DNA of 64,000 nt from JAICKN01 sp036489565 (GCA_036489565.1 DASXFN010000056.1:1-64000), one strand, 5' to 3'. Positions 35,616-44,478 are shown, numbered from the stretch's first letter. The notes: generated from the sequence alone by a model not told the origin. Program-made: numbers and translations.

Positions 35616-36683
35616 ATGGTAAAATCGTCTTCTCGTTTGACTACCAATCCTATTATCGAGAGTCTACCCCGCGCTCAAGTGCGGCCCGCAGCGGACTTGC
35701 GTTCCGACGTCATCGTGATTGGTGCAGGGCCCACGGGCCTGGCATGCGCGATTGAAGCGCAGAAGGCGGGACTGAAGGTTACAGTCATTGATAAAGGCTG
35801 CGTGGTCAACTCGCTCTACAACTATCCGGCTAATATGTCGTTTTTTACCACGCCCGAGTTGCTCGAAATCGGAGACATTCCGTTCACTACGGCCCGGCAG
35901 AAGCCGACACGCGAAGAGGCCCTTGAATATTATCGGCTCGTCGCCCAGCACTACCATTTGGATATTCGTCAGTATCAGGGCGTCAAAACAGTCACCGGCA
36001 AAGACAATGATTTTCATGTCTCCACCATGGACCGGCTTGATCGGATATACGACTACCAGACGCGCAAGCTGATTGTGGCGACGGGCTATTACGATCTAGC
36101 GAATTATCTGGGTGTCCCTGGGGAAGATTTACCGAAGGTGTTCCACTACTATCATGAACCACATCCGTATTTTGACAACGATGTGCTGATTATTGGAGGC
36201 AAAAACTCGGCGGCCATCGCGGCGCTTGATTTATGGCGGCACGGCGCGCGAGTCACCATTGTCCATCGCGGCGCGAAAATGCATACACACGTCAAGTACT
36301 GGATACTTCCCGACGTTGAGAACCGCATCAAGAACAAAGAAATTAGCGCCTATTTCAACAGCAGCGTGCTGGAAATCTCCGCAGATTGCGTGCGCATCGC
36401 CACTCCCGATGGAGAAATTGAAATCAAGAATGACTTTGTTTTCGCGCTCACCGGCTACCATCCCGATTACGATTTTCTGCGCTCCATGGGCATTGAGCTT
36501 TCCCCGGACCACTGCCGCCCAGTTTGCGATCCGCAAACACTTGAAAGCAACGCACCGGGAATTTATGTCGCGGGGGTGATTGTGGCTGGATCTCGCACCA
36601 ATGAAATCTTTATCGAAAATGGACGCTTCCACGGGCGACAGATCGCCGACGACCTCAAGGAAAAGTTCGCCACCGCCAGCTAA
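35616..36683 (+). CDS. ypdA: YpdA-family bacillithiol disulfide reductase
   Basis: YpdA (Bdr) uses NADPH and FAD to reduce oxidised bacillithiol. The 355-residue protein has the FAD motif VIGAGPTGLA (GAGPTG at 36-41), the family hallmark VVNSLYNYPANMSFFTTPELLEIG split around the YPxNMxFF core, and the NADPH motif IIGGKNSAAIAALDL. There is no CxxC, as is normal for YpdA, and GIYVAGVIVAG closes the FAD domain. The ATG at 35616 is chosen because residues upstream of it look non-coding and would overlap the aspA promoter; a ribosome site is not evident. It diverges from aspA. It implies that this organism makes bacillithiol. Confidence 0.9.
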   Translation: MVKSSSRLTTNPIIESLPRAQVRPAADLRSDVIVIGAGPTGLACAIEAQKAGLKVTVIDKGCVVNSLYNYPANMSFFTTPELLEIGDIPFTTARQKPTREEALEYYRLVAQHYHLDIRQYQGVKTVTGKDNDFHVSTMDRLDRIYDYQTRKLIVATGYYDLANYLGVPGEDLPKVFHYYHEPHPYFDNDVLIIGGKNSAAIAALDLWRHGARVTIVHRGAKMHTHVKYWILPDVENRIKNKEISAYFNSSVLEISADCVRIATPDGEIEIKNDFVFALTGYHPDYDFLRSMGIELSPDHCRPVCDPQTLESNAPGIYVAGVIVAGSRTNEIFIENGRFHGRQIADDLKEKFATAS

Positions 36684-36787
36684 GTAACCTATTAGGCTCT
36701 TCGCCCGGACATGTACTAACTATTTTGCGCCCCGGCACCACTCCCACCAGAATTGTCATTGCGCTCGGTTTGCGTTGGAGGGTTAAA

Positions 36788-37384
36788 GTGTTTCGCTACT
36801 TCGTATTGCTGCTCGCCGTAACGTGTTGCATTCCCGTCAACCTTCGTGCGGAAAATAAAATTCTGGCGGAAGTAAAAATCTTGCCCGCCACGGGCGTGGA
36901 AAAAAACGCCGGCGTCTGGGTAGATGGTCAGTACCTGGGTTATGTGAAAGAACTTAAGGGAAACAAGAAAATCTTACTCATGCCCGGGAAGCATGAAATC
37001 ACCATTCGCGAGCCTTGGTACAAGGACGACGTTGAGGAGTTGCTGCTGGAGCCAGGAGAAGTTCATACGCTCCCACTCACGCTGGTTCGCAACAATGTCC
37101 CTGCTGACAACCGCGCAACGGCTGAGCTAAAAATCGAAGCAACGCCGGACCGCGCCGCCGTCTTTGTGGACGAACAATTTGTCGGCCATGTGGACGAGTT
37201 CAATGGGGCAGGGCAAGGCTTGCTGCTGATTCCGGGATCGCACAAAATACGGGTGGCGCTGCCGGGCTATGAGCCATTTGAAACGGTCGTGAATCTGCTC
37301 GACCGCCAGAAGATGAAAATTGAGACCAAGCTGGTCAAAGGCAGCATAACGGACGAAGGTGGATCCGTGGGCAACCGGCCCTAA
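36788..37384 (+). CDS. Exported protein with two PEGA-like domains
   Basis: A 198-residue protein. The GTG at 36788 is selected because GGAGGG (36777-36782) is five bases upstream, and it places the signal peptide (FRYFVLLLAVTCCIPVNLRA) at the N-terminus. The mature protein has two PEGA-type beta domains, one at ~25-95 (VWVDGQYLGYV, LLMPGKHEITI) and one at ~108-180 (VFVDEQFVGHV, LLIPGSHKIRVALPGYEPF). PEGA domains occur in surface and envelope proteins and may bind carbohydrate or S-layer material. It converges with phhB with two bases between. No partner gene. Confidence 0.82.
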   Translation: MFRYFVLLLAVTCCIPVNLRAENKILAEVKILPATGVEKNAGVWVDGQYLGYVKELKGNKKILLMPGKHEITIREPWYKDDVEELLLEPGEVHTLPLTLVRNNVPADNRATAELKIEATPDRAAVFVDEQFVGHVDEFNGAGQGLLLIPGSHKIRVALPGYEPFETVVNLLDRQKMKIETKLVKGSITDEGGSVGNRP

Positions 37385-37386
37385 CG

Positions 37387-37719
37387 TCATTTGCCGTAGA
37401 GCTTATCGATTTTCGCCGCCACAATGAAGTCGCTTTCGCTCAGGCCGTTGATGGCGTGGGTCCATAACGTAATTTCCGCTTTCCCCCATCCCAGTAAGAT
37501 GTCGGGGTGATGGCCTTGTTCTTCCGCGATATCGCCCACGCGGTTCACAAACGCTAGTGCCTTCTTGAAATCTGGAAAGGTAAAGTTGCGCGTTATATGC
37601 TGCTCATTGGTCACCTTCCATTCGGGGACCTGGCTGTGAATCGTCTCTAATTCTTTGCCCTTCAAGGCAGGAGTATCTCCGCGGCAGGGAACGCAAGTCT
37701 TACTGGCTAAGTCAGGCAT
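37387..37719 (-). CDS. phhB: Pterin-4a-carbinolamine dehydratase
   Basis: PhhB dehydrates 4a-hydroxytetrahydrobiopterin, recycling the pterin of aromatic amino-acid hydroxylases; in many bacteria it may act on other pterins. The 110-residue protein has the family pattern VPEWKV, FTFPDFKKALAFVNRVGDIAEEQGHHPDI (split around the catalytic HHPD) and VTLWTH-like ITLWTHAI. An N-terminal Cys pair CVPC is extra to the core. No phenylalanine hydroxylase gene is in the window, so the partner is elsewhere or absent. Confidence 0.92.
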   Translation of the reverse strand: MPDLASKTCVPCRGDTPALKGKELETIHSQVPEWKVTNEQHITRNFTFPDFKKALAFVNRVGDIAEEQGHHPDILLGWGKAEITLWTHAINGLSESDFIVAAKIDKLYGK

Positions 37720-37792
37720 ATTGGCTCCAAAATGTTGTCGTCTGAATGTTGTTGTTTCTCAGATGCGAACCTCGCAACTCATAGATTCCTCG

Positions 37793-38845
37793 TCAAACTA
37801 CGACCGGATCATAGGATGGCTCTTGCGGGGCTTCGGCGTTCTTAAAGTATTTCTTTAACCATAATAAATATCCGTAAAAAATCAGAGTAAAAGACAACCC
37901 GAACAATAGAATGGCTTTGGAATGGGCCAGCGGACTTGAATCTAATTGCCGTAGCTGCTGGGATGACATTCCCATTTTCACGTAAGCGTCCATAAGATTG
38001 CTTCGAACAGCAGTAAGGATGGCTGAGGTAAGAAACAATCCTCGCGTCACCACGGCAATCCACCATCCGGTGGTTTTCAGTTGGAAAAAAGCGCGCGAGA
38101 AGTAGGCTTCCAATGCGGCCAGCAGCAAAAGCCCGATCGTTCCGCGTATTCCAACCAAATAGATGCCAAAAAAAGGCAACAACGGCTTGGCCAAGCCCGT
38201 CAGGACGTAATAAAACGCGCCTGACGCAAACAGTAAACTCATCGCCAATACCGGCAGGGGACAACGGTCCGTCCATCTCTCGACCGGGTCGTGGTATCTG
38301 CAAGTCTCGCGCACGTCCTGCTTGCTGTAAAAAACTAAAAACGCGACTGGCAGTGCGATCAGAAATAGCGCCGCGAAGGCTATTCCAATGGTCAGTACTA
38401 CCGCCATGGCCCCTGTCGGAAGGTCCTTGTTCCCCGCGTGCTGCATGCCGACTCGCATAGCGATTGGCATTACAGCTGTAATCAGCACCACGATTAAGCT
38501 TCCGGAGATCAGCCAGATGTACGACAAGATCAGCGACAACGCGTGGGCCCATCGGCGCGCTTGAATCGAGCCTATGCCGAGCGTGATCAAAATAGCTGCC
38601 AAGCCCGCGTACCAGGCAATGGCCAAAAATTGACTCCCCATGGGCGTGGAGATCCCAGATATCTTGCGCGACATCATGAGCCCGAATAGAGCTAACGGAC
38701 ACATTAAGGCACAAAAACCTCCGAGCAAAATTTGAATGATCCCAAATATCGTCAAACCTGTGCTCCGATCGCGATAGGAAGCAGCAGGCGCAAAATCGGA
38801 GGCCGTATTCGTAAGCGGAAGATTTGGGGTTGGAGGCATGTTCAC
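37793..38845 (-). CDS. Multi-pass membrane protein of unknown function
   Basis: A 350-residue integral membrane protein with about eight hydrophobic segments (for example IFGIIQILLGGFCALMC, FLAIAWYAGLAAILITLG, LILSYIWLISGSLIVVLI, VVLTIGIAFAALFLIALPVAFLVF, and AILLFGLSFTLIFYGYLLW). A Cys-containing loop (ETCRYHDPVERWTDRCPLP) lies near the middle. The N-terminal 30 residues are polar and Pro-rich. I do not recognise the family. The C-terminus is short and acidic. It is 73 bases upstream of the phhB start on the same strand, so co-transcription with phhB is possible. Confidence 0.75.
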   Translation of the reverse strand: MNMPPTPNLPLTNTASDFAPAASYRDRSTGLTIFGIIQILLGGFCALMCPLALFGLMMSRKISGISTPMGSQFLAIAWYAGLAAILITLGIGSIQARRWAHALSLILSYIWLISGSLIVVLITAVMPIAMRVGMQHAGNKDLPTGAMAVVLTIGIAFAALFLIALPVAFLVFYSKQDVRETCRYHDPVERWTDRCPLPVLAMSLLFASGAFYYVLTGLAKPLLPFFGIYLVGIRGTIGLLLLAALEAYFSRAFFQLKTTGWWIAVVTRGLFLTSAILTAVRSNLMDAYVKMGMSSQQLRQLDSSPLAHSKAILLFGLSFTLIFYGYLLWLKKYFKNAEAPQEPSYDPVVV

Positions 38846-39037
38846 GTGGTTACTCCTGCAAATCTCGGCCCGATGACTGTATCTGGCGAGGAAGCCAAGG
38901 TCAATATCGCTAACCTCGTTAAAAGCGAACGGTTGGCAGCCTTCTTCCTCTGCTGAACTTTTCCTAAAGCTTGCCGATAACAGTGGTAGTTAAGTCAGCA
39001 CATCCAGTCGAACTTCCCGCATGTGGAGTGAAAGTGC

Positions 39038-39766
39038 ATGAAATTGCTTATTGGGGACGATGACGCCGCCTCTAATCAAGAGATCGTCAAACTTGTCCAA
39101 GCCAGTGGTCATGAGGCAGTAAGCGCCGCCACGGACGAGGAAGTGCTGAAACTTCTTTCTGCAAATGGCAAGCGGCCCAATTTCGCCATCCTTAATTCCT
39201 CCACGCAGAATCTGCACGGACTTGATATTTGCAAGAAATTCCGTGCCGCGCCTTCTTTGTACTACACATACTTTGTGCTCATGAATGGAAAATCCTCGCA
39301 GGAAGAAATCATGGCCCTTTTGGAAGGAGGCGCTGACGACTACCTGACTAAGCCGGTAAATCCTGAAGACCTTGCCGTGCGGCTTAGAGCGGGCCAGCGC
39401 GTCCTGCAAAATGAAGAGAAGCTTACCAAAATTACCCAGGAATGGAAGATCATGCTCGACAATCTTCCTTTCGGCATCGCCTGCCTGGGCCCGGAAGGCG
39501 AGTTGCGCCGCGCCAATCGCCCCTTCTTCGAGTTGATGGGCTACCGCGACATGAAAGCAGTCCTCAACAAGAAGCTGGGCGAGACAGTGGTCCGCTTTCC
39601 CTCCGATTTCGACGAGTTACTCACCAACATCAACGCCGCGCATCCGTTCGACCGGGTAGAGATGGATTTTGTAAAACGTGACAGTTCTATCCTGAAGCTG
39701 TGCATATGGGGAAGGCCGATCAGCCTGAATGGCGTTGTCTTTGAGCTTATTACCAGCCTGGCGTGA
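39038..39766 (+). CDS. Degenerate receiver domain with PAS-like domain
   Basis: A 242-residue protein. Residues 1-120 are a CheY-like receiver with the acidic cluster Asp7-Asp9 and the conserved Lys105 (DDYLTKP), but the phospho-acceptor position reads Asn53 (ILNSSTQ) instead of Asp, and the switch Thr position is Asn83. It therefore cannot be phosphorylated in the usual way. Residues ~130-240 look like a PAS domain (LDNLPFGIACLGPEGELRRAN, then ELMGY). No output domain or kinase is present and no kinase gene adjoins. GGAG nine bases before the ATG supports the start. It may sense a ligand or act as a phosphorylation-independent adaptor. Confidence 0.85.
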   Translation: MKLLIGDDDAASNQEIVKLVQASGHEAVSAATDEEVLKLLSANGKRPNFAILNSSTQNLHGLDICKKFRAAPSLYYTYFVLMNGKSSQEEIMALLEGGADDYLTKPVNPEDLAVRLRAGQRVLQNEEKLTKITQEWKIMLDNLPFGIACLGPEGELRRANRPFFELMGYRDMKAVLNKKLGETVVRFPSDFDELLTNINAAHPFDRVEMDFVKRDSSILKLCIWGRPISLNGVVFELITSLA

Positions 39767-39826
39767 ATTCTCCTTATCACGCGTGGGGTTTCCCTGGAAA
39801 ACATCCCCTGCCCTGTCCCCCTGCTC

Positions 39827-39832
39827 TATAAT
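39827..39832 (+). promoter_or_regulatory. Putative -10 upstream of psd
   Basis: A perfect TATAAT 14 bases before the psd ATG. The -35 is poor. If used, the leader would be only about 8 bases, and psd has no Shine-Dalgarno, so near-leaderless translation is possible. Confidence 0.4.
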
Positions 39833-39846
39833 TCCTTTTAACCTCC

Positions 39847-40512
39847 ATGGTACGTGACGGCTACTATTACGGATTCGCCTTTCTTGCTGCGGCCGCCTTG
39901 CTAGGCTGGACATTGGGCCCGCTCTGGGCAGTTGTTCCGGTGGCTCTGGCCGCGTTTTTCCTTTGGTTCTTTCGTGATCCGGAGCGCGCAATTCCCGCCA
40001 CTGCAGGAACCATCGTTTCCCCAGCCGACGGAAAAGTCACCTATATCTCTTCTGTGCTGGTGGAGGGAGTGTGCCGCACCCGCATTAGTATCTTCCTGAA
40101 TGTATTTAATGTTCATGTAAACCGCTCGCCCATTGCCGGCACAATTCGCGATGTCCGCCATCAAAAAGGGAAGTATCTGAACGCCATGAACCCCGCCTCC
40201 GCTGACGAGAATGAGCACACTGTCGTGGTGGTTGAGGGGGAAGGCCAGACCGTTGTGTTTAAGCTGATCGCGGGTTTGCTGGCGCGCCGGATTGTGTTTA
40301 ACAAGAAAGTTGGAGATCAGCTTGGCCGCGGCCAACGGGTTGGCCTCATCAAATTTGGCTCGCGCGTGGACTTATTTCTGGCCCCTGATGCCGATCTCAA
40401 GATCAAGGTCGGAGATCACGTGAAGGGCGGAGCGTCCGTAATTGCCGTGTCGCGCGTTAATTCCGGAATGGCCAGTATCGGCACGGCGCACGTCGGCCAA
40501 GGAGAACGCTGA
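39847..40512 (+). CDS. psd: Phosphatidylserine decarboxylase
   Basis: Psd converts phosphatidylserine to phosphatidylethanolamine at the inner membrane. The 221-residue protein is the short, archaeal/Bacteroides-like form with two N-terminal membrane segments (FAFLAAAALLGW, AVVPVALAAFFLWFF). Then come FRDPER, VSPADGKV, FLNVFNVHVNRSP, and the self-cleavage site KFGSR (Gly171-Ser172), which makes the pyruvoyl group. Its stop overlaps the pssA start by one base (TGATG). It heads the operon psd-pssA-ASADH-like-lptE-holA. Confidence 0.95.
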   Translation: MVRDGYYYGFAFLAAAALLGWTLGPLWAVVPVALAAFFLWFFRDPERAIPATAGTIVSPADGKVTYISSVLVEGVCRTRISIFLNVFNVHVNRSPIAGTIRDVRHQKGKYLNAMNPASADENEHTVVVVEGEGQTVVFKLIAGLLARRIVFNKKVGDQLGRGQRVGLIKFGSRVDLFLAPDADLKIKVGDHVKGGASVIAVSRVNSGMASIGTAHVGQGER

Positions 40513-41396
40513 TGGAGCAAGACGACCGATCCGTTCCCAGGCGTAGAAAAGAAGACCGCGATCCGCGCCGTTTGCGCAAAGGGATGTACATTCTTCCCTC
40601 GGTATTTACCACGTTAAATATCGCCGCCGGATATTACGCAATTCTGCAAGTCACGCATGGTTCGATCGTCGAAGCTTGGCACTTTGACAACGCCGCCAAG
40701 GCCATTGGCTTCGCCGTACTGTTTGACGGACTCGACGGACGCATCGCCCGCATGACGCACACCAGTAGTGATTTCGGACGCGAGTTGGATTCCCTGGCAG
40801 ACGTAATCACATTTGGAGTTGCCCCGGCGCTGCTCGCCTGGATGTGGGGCTTCCGCCTGCTTTCAACTTTATTCACCTCCACCGATGTCGTGAATAAACT
40901 GGTGCAGTTAGGCGCGATTGCGAGTTTTTTATTTCTTATCGCCGGAGCGAGCCGTTTGGCTCGGTTCAATATTGCAGTAAATCCGCAACCTTCGAATCCG
41001 GGCCGACCGGGAAAGAAATATTTCGTGGGCATGCCGATTCCAGCAGGCGCAGGCGTGGTTGCCGCGGTCGTTCATTTTTCCGCCGGAGATCCAATTTCCT
41101 CCTGGTCCATGGCGATTGCCTGGTTGCTGATGGTGATTGCCGTCTCCTATCTGATGGTCAGCACGTGGCGCTTCTACAGCTTTAAGGACATTGATTTGCG
41201 CTCGCGCCAGCCCTTTCGCCTCATCATCGTGTTAGCCATGCTCTTTGCGGCCATCTGGTTTTACTCGCGTCAGGTACTGTTCATCATCGCGTTGCTTTAC
41301 ATGTTTTCCGGCGTGGTTTGGCGATTGCAGTGGATTTTTCGCCGCCGCCGCAACCCGCCTCCACCAGCCTACAAGGAGGCTTCGCAGACCTCATGA
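40512..41396 (+). CDS. pssA: CDP-diacylglycerol-serine O-phosphatidyltransferase
   Basis: PssA joins CDP-diacylglycerol and serine to give phosphatidylserine, the substrate of Psd. The 294-residue integral membrane enzyme carries the CDP-alcohol phosphotransferase motif with all Asp residues: DGLDGRIARMTHTSS then DFGRELDSLADVITFG. There are about eight membrane segments and a basic N-terminus (RRRKEDRDPRRLRKGMYILPS) typical of the type-II enzyme. It overlaps psd by one base and the next gene by four, so translation of all is coupled. Confidence 0.95.
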   Translation: MEQDDRSVPRRRKEDRDPRRLRKGMYILPSVFTTLNIAAGYYAILQVTHGSIVEAWHFDNAAKAIGFAVLFDGLDGRIARMTHTSSDFGRELDSLADVITFGVAPALLAWMWGFRLLSTLFTSTDVVNKLVQLGAIASFLFLIAGASRLARFNIAVNPQPSNPGRPGKKYFVGMPIPAGAGVVAAVVHFSAGDPISSWSMAIAWLLMVIAVSYLMVSTWRFYSFKDIDLRSRQPFRLIIVLAMLFAAIWFYSRQVLFIIALLYMFSGVVWRLQWIFRRRRNPPPPAYKEASQTS

Positions 41397-42469
41397 GTTC
41401 ATCATCGAAAATGCCTCCCATCACTCCCTCTGGCTCTCCACGTTCGGGTCTTTATCGCGTGGCGATCGTTGGCGCCAGCACTCTTAAAGGCAAAGAAGTC
41501 GGGGAAGTTTTGGCAGATCGTAGTTTCCCCTCGCTCGACGTCAAGTTGCTCGATGACAATGAGTCGATGGGGCAGCTCAAGCCCGTGGGCGATGAAATCT
41601 CGTTTATCCAGGGAGTAAACTCCGAGCAGTTCGACAAAATTGATTTCACTTTTTTTACCTCCGGTCAGGAATTCGCGAGAAGCATCTGGAAACGGGTTCG
41701 CGAAGCTGGGAGCGCGATTGTGGATCTTTCCTACGCGCTGGAAGACGAGGCTGATGCGGTGGTGCGCTCGCCCTGGATTGAACGGCAGTTAGCGCTCCCC
41801 CGGCCCCTTGATTTGCAGCCCGGACCATCGGTTGTGGCGCATCCGGCGTCAGTGGTCCTCGCATTGCTTTTATTGCGTGCTCAGCAGGCGGCGAAGTTGC
41901 TACGCGTCACGACCACAATTTTCGAGCCTGTCTCCGAGCACGGTCAAAAGGGGATGGACGAACTGCACGAGCAGACCGTCAACCTGCTTTCCTTTCAGCA
42001 GTTGCCAAAAAGCATTTTTGATACCCAAGTGGCCTTCAACATGGTGAGCCGCTACGGAGAGCAATCCGTCCCCCCACTCGCTACGATTGAAAAGCGGGTG
42101 CTGAAGCATTACCAGAAAATTGCCGGAACGGACGCGGTCGTGCCTTCTCTCCTGCTGGTGCAAGCGCCCATTTTCCACGGCCATGCCTTCGCCATCCACC
42201 TTGAAATGGAGCAACCGGCCGATATTGCCGCCTTGTCCAAAGCCTTGAGCGGAGATCATGTGACCATTGTGCCCGGAGCGGAAGAGGCGCCCAGCAACGT
42301 GAATGCCTCTGGACAAGGCGATATTCTGCTTTCGGTCTTGGCGGACGCCAACCATCCCAACAGTGTTTGGATTTGGGCTGCCTCGGACAATCTGCGGATT
42401 GCCGCGATTACCGCCGTCGAGTGTGCTGAGGCTATGGCGGCTAGCCGCCCACGGGGCAAAATCCAATGA
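41393..42469 (+). CDS. Aspartate-semialdehyde-dehydrogenase-like protein lacking the catalytic Cys
   Basis: A 358-residue protein with the fold of Asd: RVAIVGASTLKGKEVGEVL at the NADP-binding end, FFTSGQEFARSIW, and FEPVSEHGQKGMDELHEQT in the middle. The active-site Cys of Asd (in an NPxC motif) aligns with HPAS, so Ser153 replaces it; the later His is kept (GHAF, His264). It is thus not expected to be a functional dehydrogenase, and resembles the USG-1 type paralogs. It starts at ATG 41393, overlapping the pssA stop (ATGA), with GGAGG 13 bases upstream. It sits in a phospholipid/LptE/HolA operon. Role unknown; it may be a scaffold or have a new activity. Confidence 0.85.
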   Translation: MSSSSKMPPITPSGSPRSGLYRVAIVGASTLKGKEVGEVLADRSFPSLDVKLLDDNESMGQLKPVGDEISFIQGVNSEQFDKIDFTFFTSGQEFARSIWKRVREAGSAIVDLSYALEDEADAVVRSPWIERQLALPRPLDLQPGPSVVAHPASVVLALLLLRAQQAAKLLRVTTTIFEPVSEHGQKGMDELHEQTVNLLSFQQLPKSIFDTQVAFNMVSRYGEQSVPPLATIEKRVLKHYQKIAGTDAVVPSLLLVQAPIFHGHAFAIHLEMEQPADIAALSKALSGDHVTIVPGAEEAPSNVNASGQGDILLSVLADANHPNSVWIWAASDNLRIAAITAVECAEAMAASRPRGKIQ

Positions 42470-42981
42470 GATTAGCAGGATGGTGCTTGGCCGCGCTGTT
42501 TCCCGTCCTCGTGGGATGCGGCTACCACACAGCTGGCCATGTCGTCACCATCCCGCAAGACGTTCACACCATAGCCATCCCCGCATTTGTGAACCAGACG
42601 CAGACCTACCGCATTGAACAAAGATTGACGTCTGCGGTAGTTCAGGAAATGATTTCCCGCACTCACTATCACGTAGTGAGCCAGCCTGCGGATGCTGACG
42701 CGATATTGCGTGGCACAGTCCTCTCCACAACCAGCGCTCCGCTTACCTATAATACGCAGACAGGGCAGGTTTCCAGCGTGCTGGTAACGGTGAGTATGAA
42801 AGTTTCGCTCAAGGACAAAGACGGCAAGGTCCTCTACCAGAACCCTTCCTATTTGTTCCGGCAGCAATATCAGGTCTCCAACGATCCTCCCAGCTTTTTT
42901 GAGGAAGATTCGCCCGCCTTTGAGCGCTTGTCCCGCGAGTTCGCGCAAACTCTGGTGTCGAACATTCTGGAGGGCTTCTGA
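42466..42981 (+). CDS. lptE: LPS assembly lipoprotein LptE
   Basis: LptE plugs the outer-membrane LptD barrel and helps insert lipopolysaccharide. The 171-residue protein has a lipoprotein signal (AALFPVLVGC, Cys18) followed at once by the GCGYHTAG start of the LptE/RlpB family. The body has alternating strands (IAIPAFVNQTQTYRIEQRLT, YHVVSQPADADAILRGTV). It overlaps the previous gene by four bases (ATGA) and holA by one. The neighbouring holA is a conserved partner of lptE in many diderms. Confidence 0.92.
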   Translation: MRLAGWCLAALFPVLVGCGYHTAGHVVTIPQDVHTIAIPAFVNQTQTYRIEQRLTSAVVQEMISRTHYHVVSQPADADAILRGTVLSTTSAPLTYNTQTGQVSSVLVTVSMKVSLKDKDGKVLYQNPSYLFRQQYQVSNDPPSFFEEDSPAFERLSREFAQTLVSNILEGF

Positions 42982-44108
42982 TGCGCTCGTTTGCCCAGAC
43001 AGATCGTTTTGTCTCCGACGTGCAAACGCGAAACCTACGTTCGGCCTATGTGTTTGTCGGCGACGAAGTGTTTTTCCGCAAGCGGTGCAGGGAAGCGATC
43101 CTCGAACATCTGGTTCCCGCCGATCTCCGCGATTTCAGTTTTTTTGAATTTGATTTGAGCGAAACCGATTTGGCGGAAGTTATGGACCGCGCCCGCACGC
43201 CATCGCTCATGGCGCCATTTCAAGTATTTTTTGTTCGCGGCGTTAAAACTCTTTTCGGGCGAGGCTCAAACTCGAACGATGCCAAACTGGCTTCGATTGA
43301 AGCCTACTGTAAAGACCCAAATCCCAGCGCCGTTCTCATCTTTATCGCCGACCACATCAGCATTCCCGCCGATGCCCGCCGCATGGACATGCAGGACAAA
43401 GAGCGCTATCAGCGCATCCGCGAATCCATGGGGCAATACTGCACGATCGTCGAACTGGCCCGCGTGGATGAAAGCGAAGCCGTCCGCTGGCTCACGGATT
43501 TCTGCGCCACGCAAAGCGTAAAAATTGAAGCCGACGCGGCCCGCGAACTGGTGGACGCCCTGGGCGGCGACATGATGATGATCTCCAATGAACTGGAGAA
43601 GCTCATGCTCTACGTTTTGGAGAAAAAACGCATTACCCTTGGTGATGTTGAGACTATGGTGCTCGCGGCAAAACAGCGTTCGCTCTATGAGCTGACCGAT
43701 GCGATCTCCGCGAAAGACCGCACTCGCGCGCTTGAAGTGCTGGACGCCGTGCTTTCCAGCGGAGAAGGCGAAGAGGCCGCCATTGGCCATGTGTACATGC
43801 TGGCAAAAACTTTTCGCCAGATGCTGGTGATTCTGGAAAGGAACGTCCGCGACCAGCGCATGTTGTGGGCCGCGCTCTGGCAGGGCTTCCGCGTGCCTCC
43901 CTTTGCCGCGGACAACATCATTCAGCAGGCGCGCCGCTATAAATCAAGAAGGGAGTTGACCCGCGCCATTCGCCTGGTGGCGAAAACCGATCTCGCGCTC
44001 CGCTCCAATCCTCCCAGTAAACGTTTAGTGCTTGAGAAGATGGTGTTAGACCTCACCGCCGAGCCCCGGCCAGAAGCAACCTGGGTGCAGGAAGAACTGC
44101 CCGTTTAG
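42981..44108 (+). CDS. holA: DNA polymerase III subunit delta
   Basis: HolA is the clamp-loader subunit that opens the beta sliding clamp. The 375-residue protein has the degenerate AAA+ domain (AYVFVGDEVFFRKRCREAIL, the FFVRGVKTL strand, LIFIADH) and the C-terminal collar with SLYELTDAISAKD and DLALRSN. As usual there is no working Walker A. The start overlaps the lptE stop by one base. It is the last gene of the five-gene operon. Confidence 0.94.
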   Translation: MRSFAQTDRFVSDVQTRNLRSAYVFVGDEVFFRKRCREAILEHLVPADLRDFSFFEFDLSETDLAEVMDRARTPSLMAPFQVFFVRGVKTLFGRGSNSNDAKLASIEAYCKDPNPSAVLIFIADHISIPADARRMDMQDKERYQRIRESMGQYCTIVELARVDESEAVRWLTDFCATQSVKIEADAARELVDALGGDMMMISNELEKLMLYVLEKKRITLGDVETMVLAAKQRSLYELTDAISAKDRTRALEVLDAVLSSGEGEEAAIGHVYMLAKTFRQMLVILERNVRDQRMLWAALWQGFRVPPFAADNIIQQARRYKSRRELTRAIRLVAKTDLALRSNPPSKRLVLEKMVLDLTAEPRPEATWVQEELPV

Positions 44109-44274
44109 AAGCTACTTCATAAATTAGTTTTGGGTAGACGACCTCCCAGGGTGCATAAAAAATCTCTTGTTTAGCAAAAATCCGTGCACGTACACAATCC
44201 GTATCTTTGGTTTAGGAAGTCCAACGAAAAGTTGTGTGAGGACGCAGGAGATCAGATGGGGCTCTGCCTAGTTT

Positions 44275-44478
44275 CTAGTGCGCCTGAGGGTGCATAACCT
44301 GCTGGCTGATGGCTGCCGCGGAGGCTTCTGCGGGAGAAGGCCGATGAGGCTGCTCGCGATGGAAGAGGACTTTGGCGTCGTCAATGCTGGAGAGAATAAG
44401 GACGAAGACGCATCCGATGACGCCGAGAGCGAACATAGCTTCGACGATATAAATGAGAATTTTGATGACCAGATCCAT
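44275..44478 (-). CDS. Small single-pass membrane protein
   Basis: A 67-residue protein with one long hydrophobic segment (IYIVEAMFALGVIGCVFVLILSSI, about residues 9-32), followed by a soluble, Ala/Ser/Pro-rich tail. The distribution of charge and the clean segment argue for a real gene, though no family is recognised. The ribosome site is not next to the ATG; a GGAGG about 20 bases upstream is part of a short inverted repeat (44497-44511). The downstream flavoprotein gene is on the same strand, upstream of this one by 200 bases. Confidence 0.6.
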   Translation of the reverse strand: MDLVIKILIYIVEAMFALGVIGCVFVLILSSIDDAKVLFHREQPHRPSPAEASAAAISQQVMHPQAH

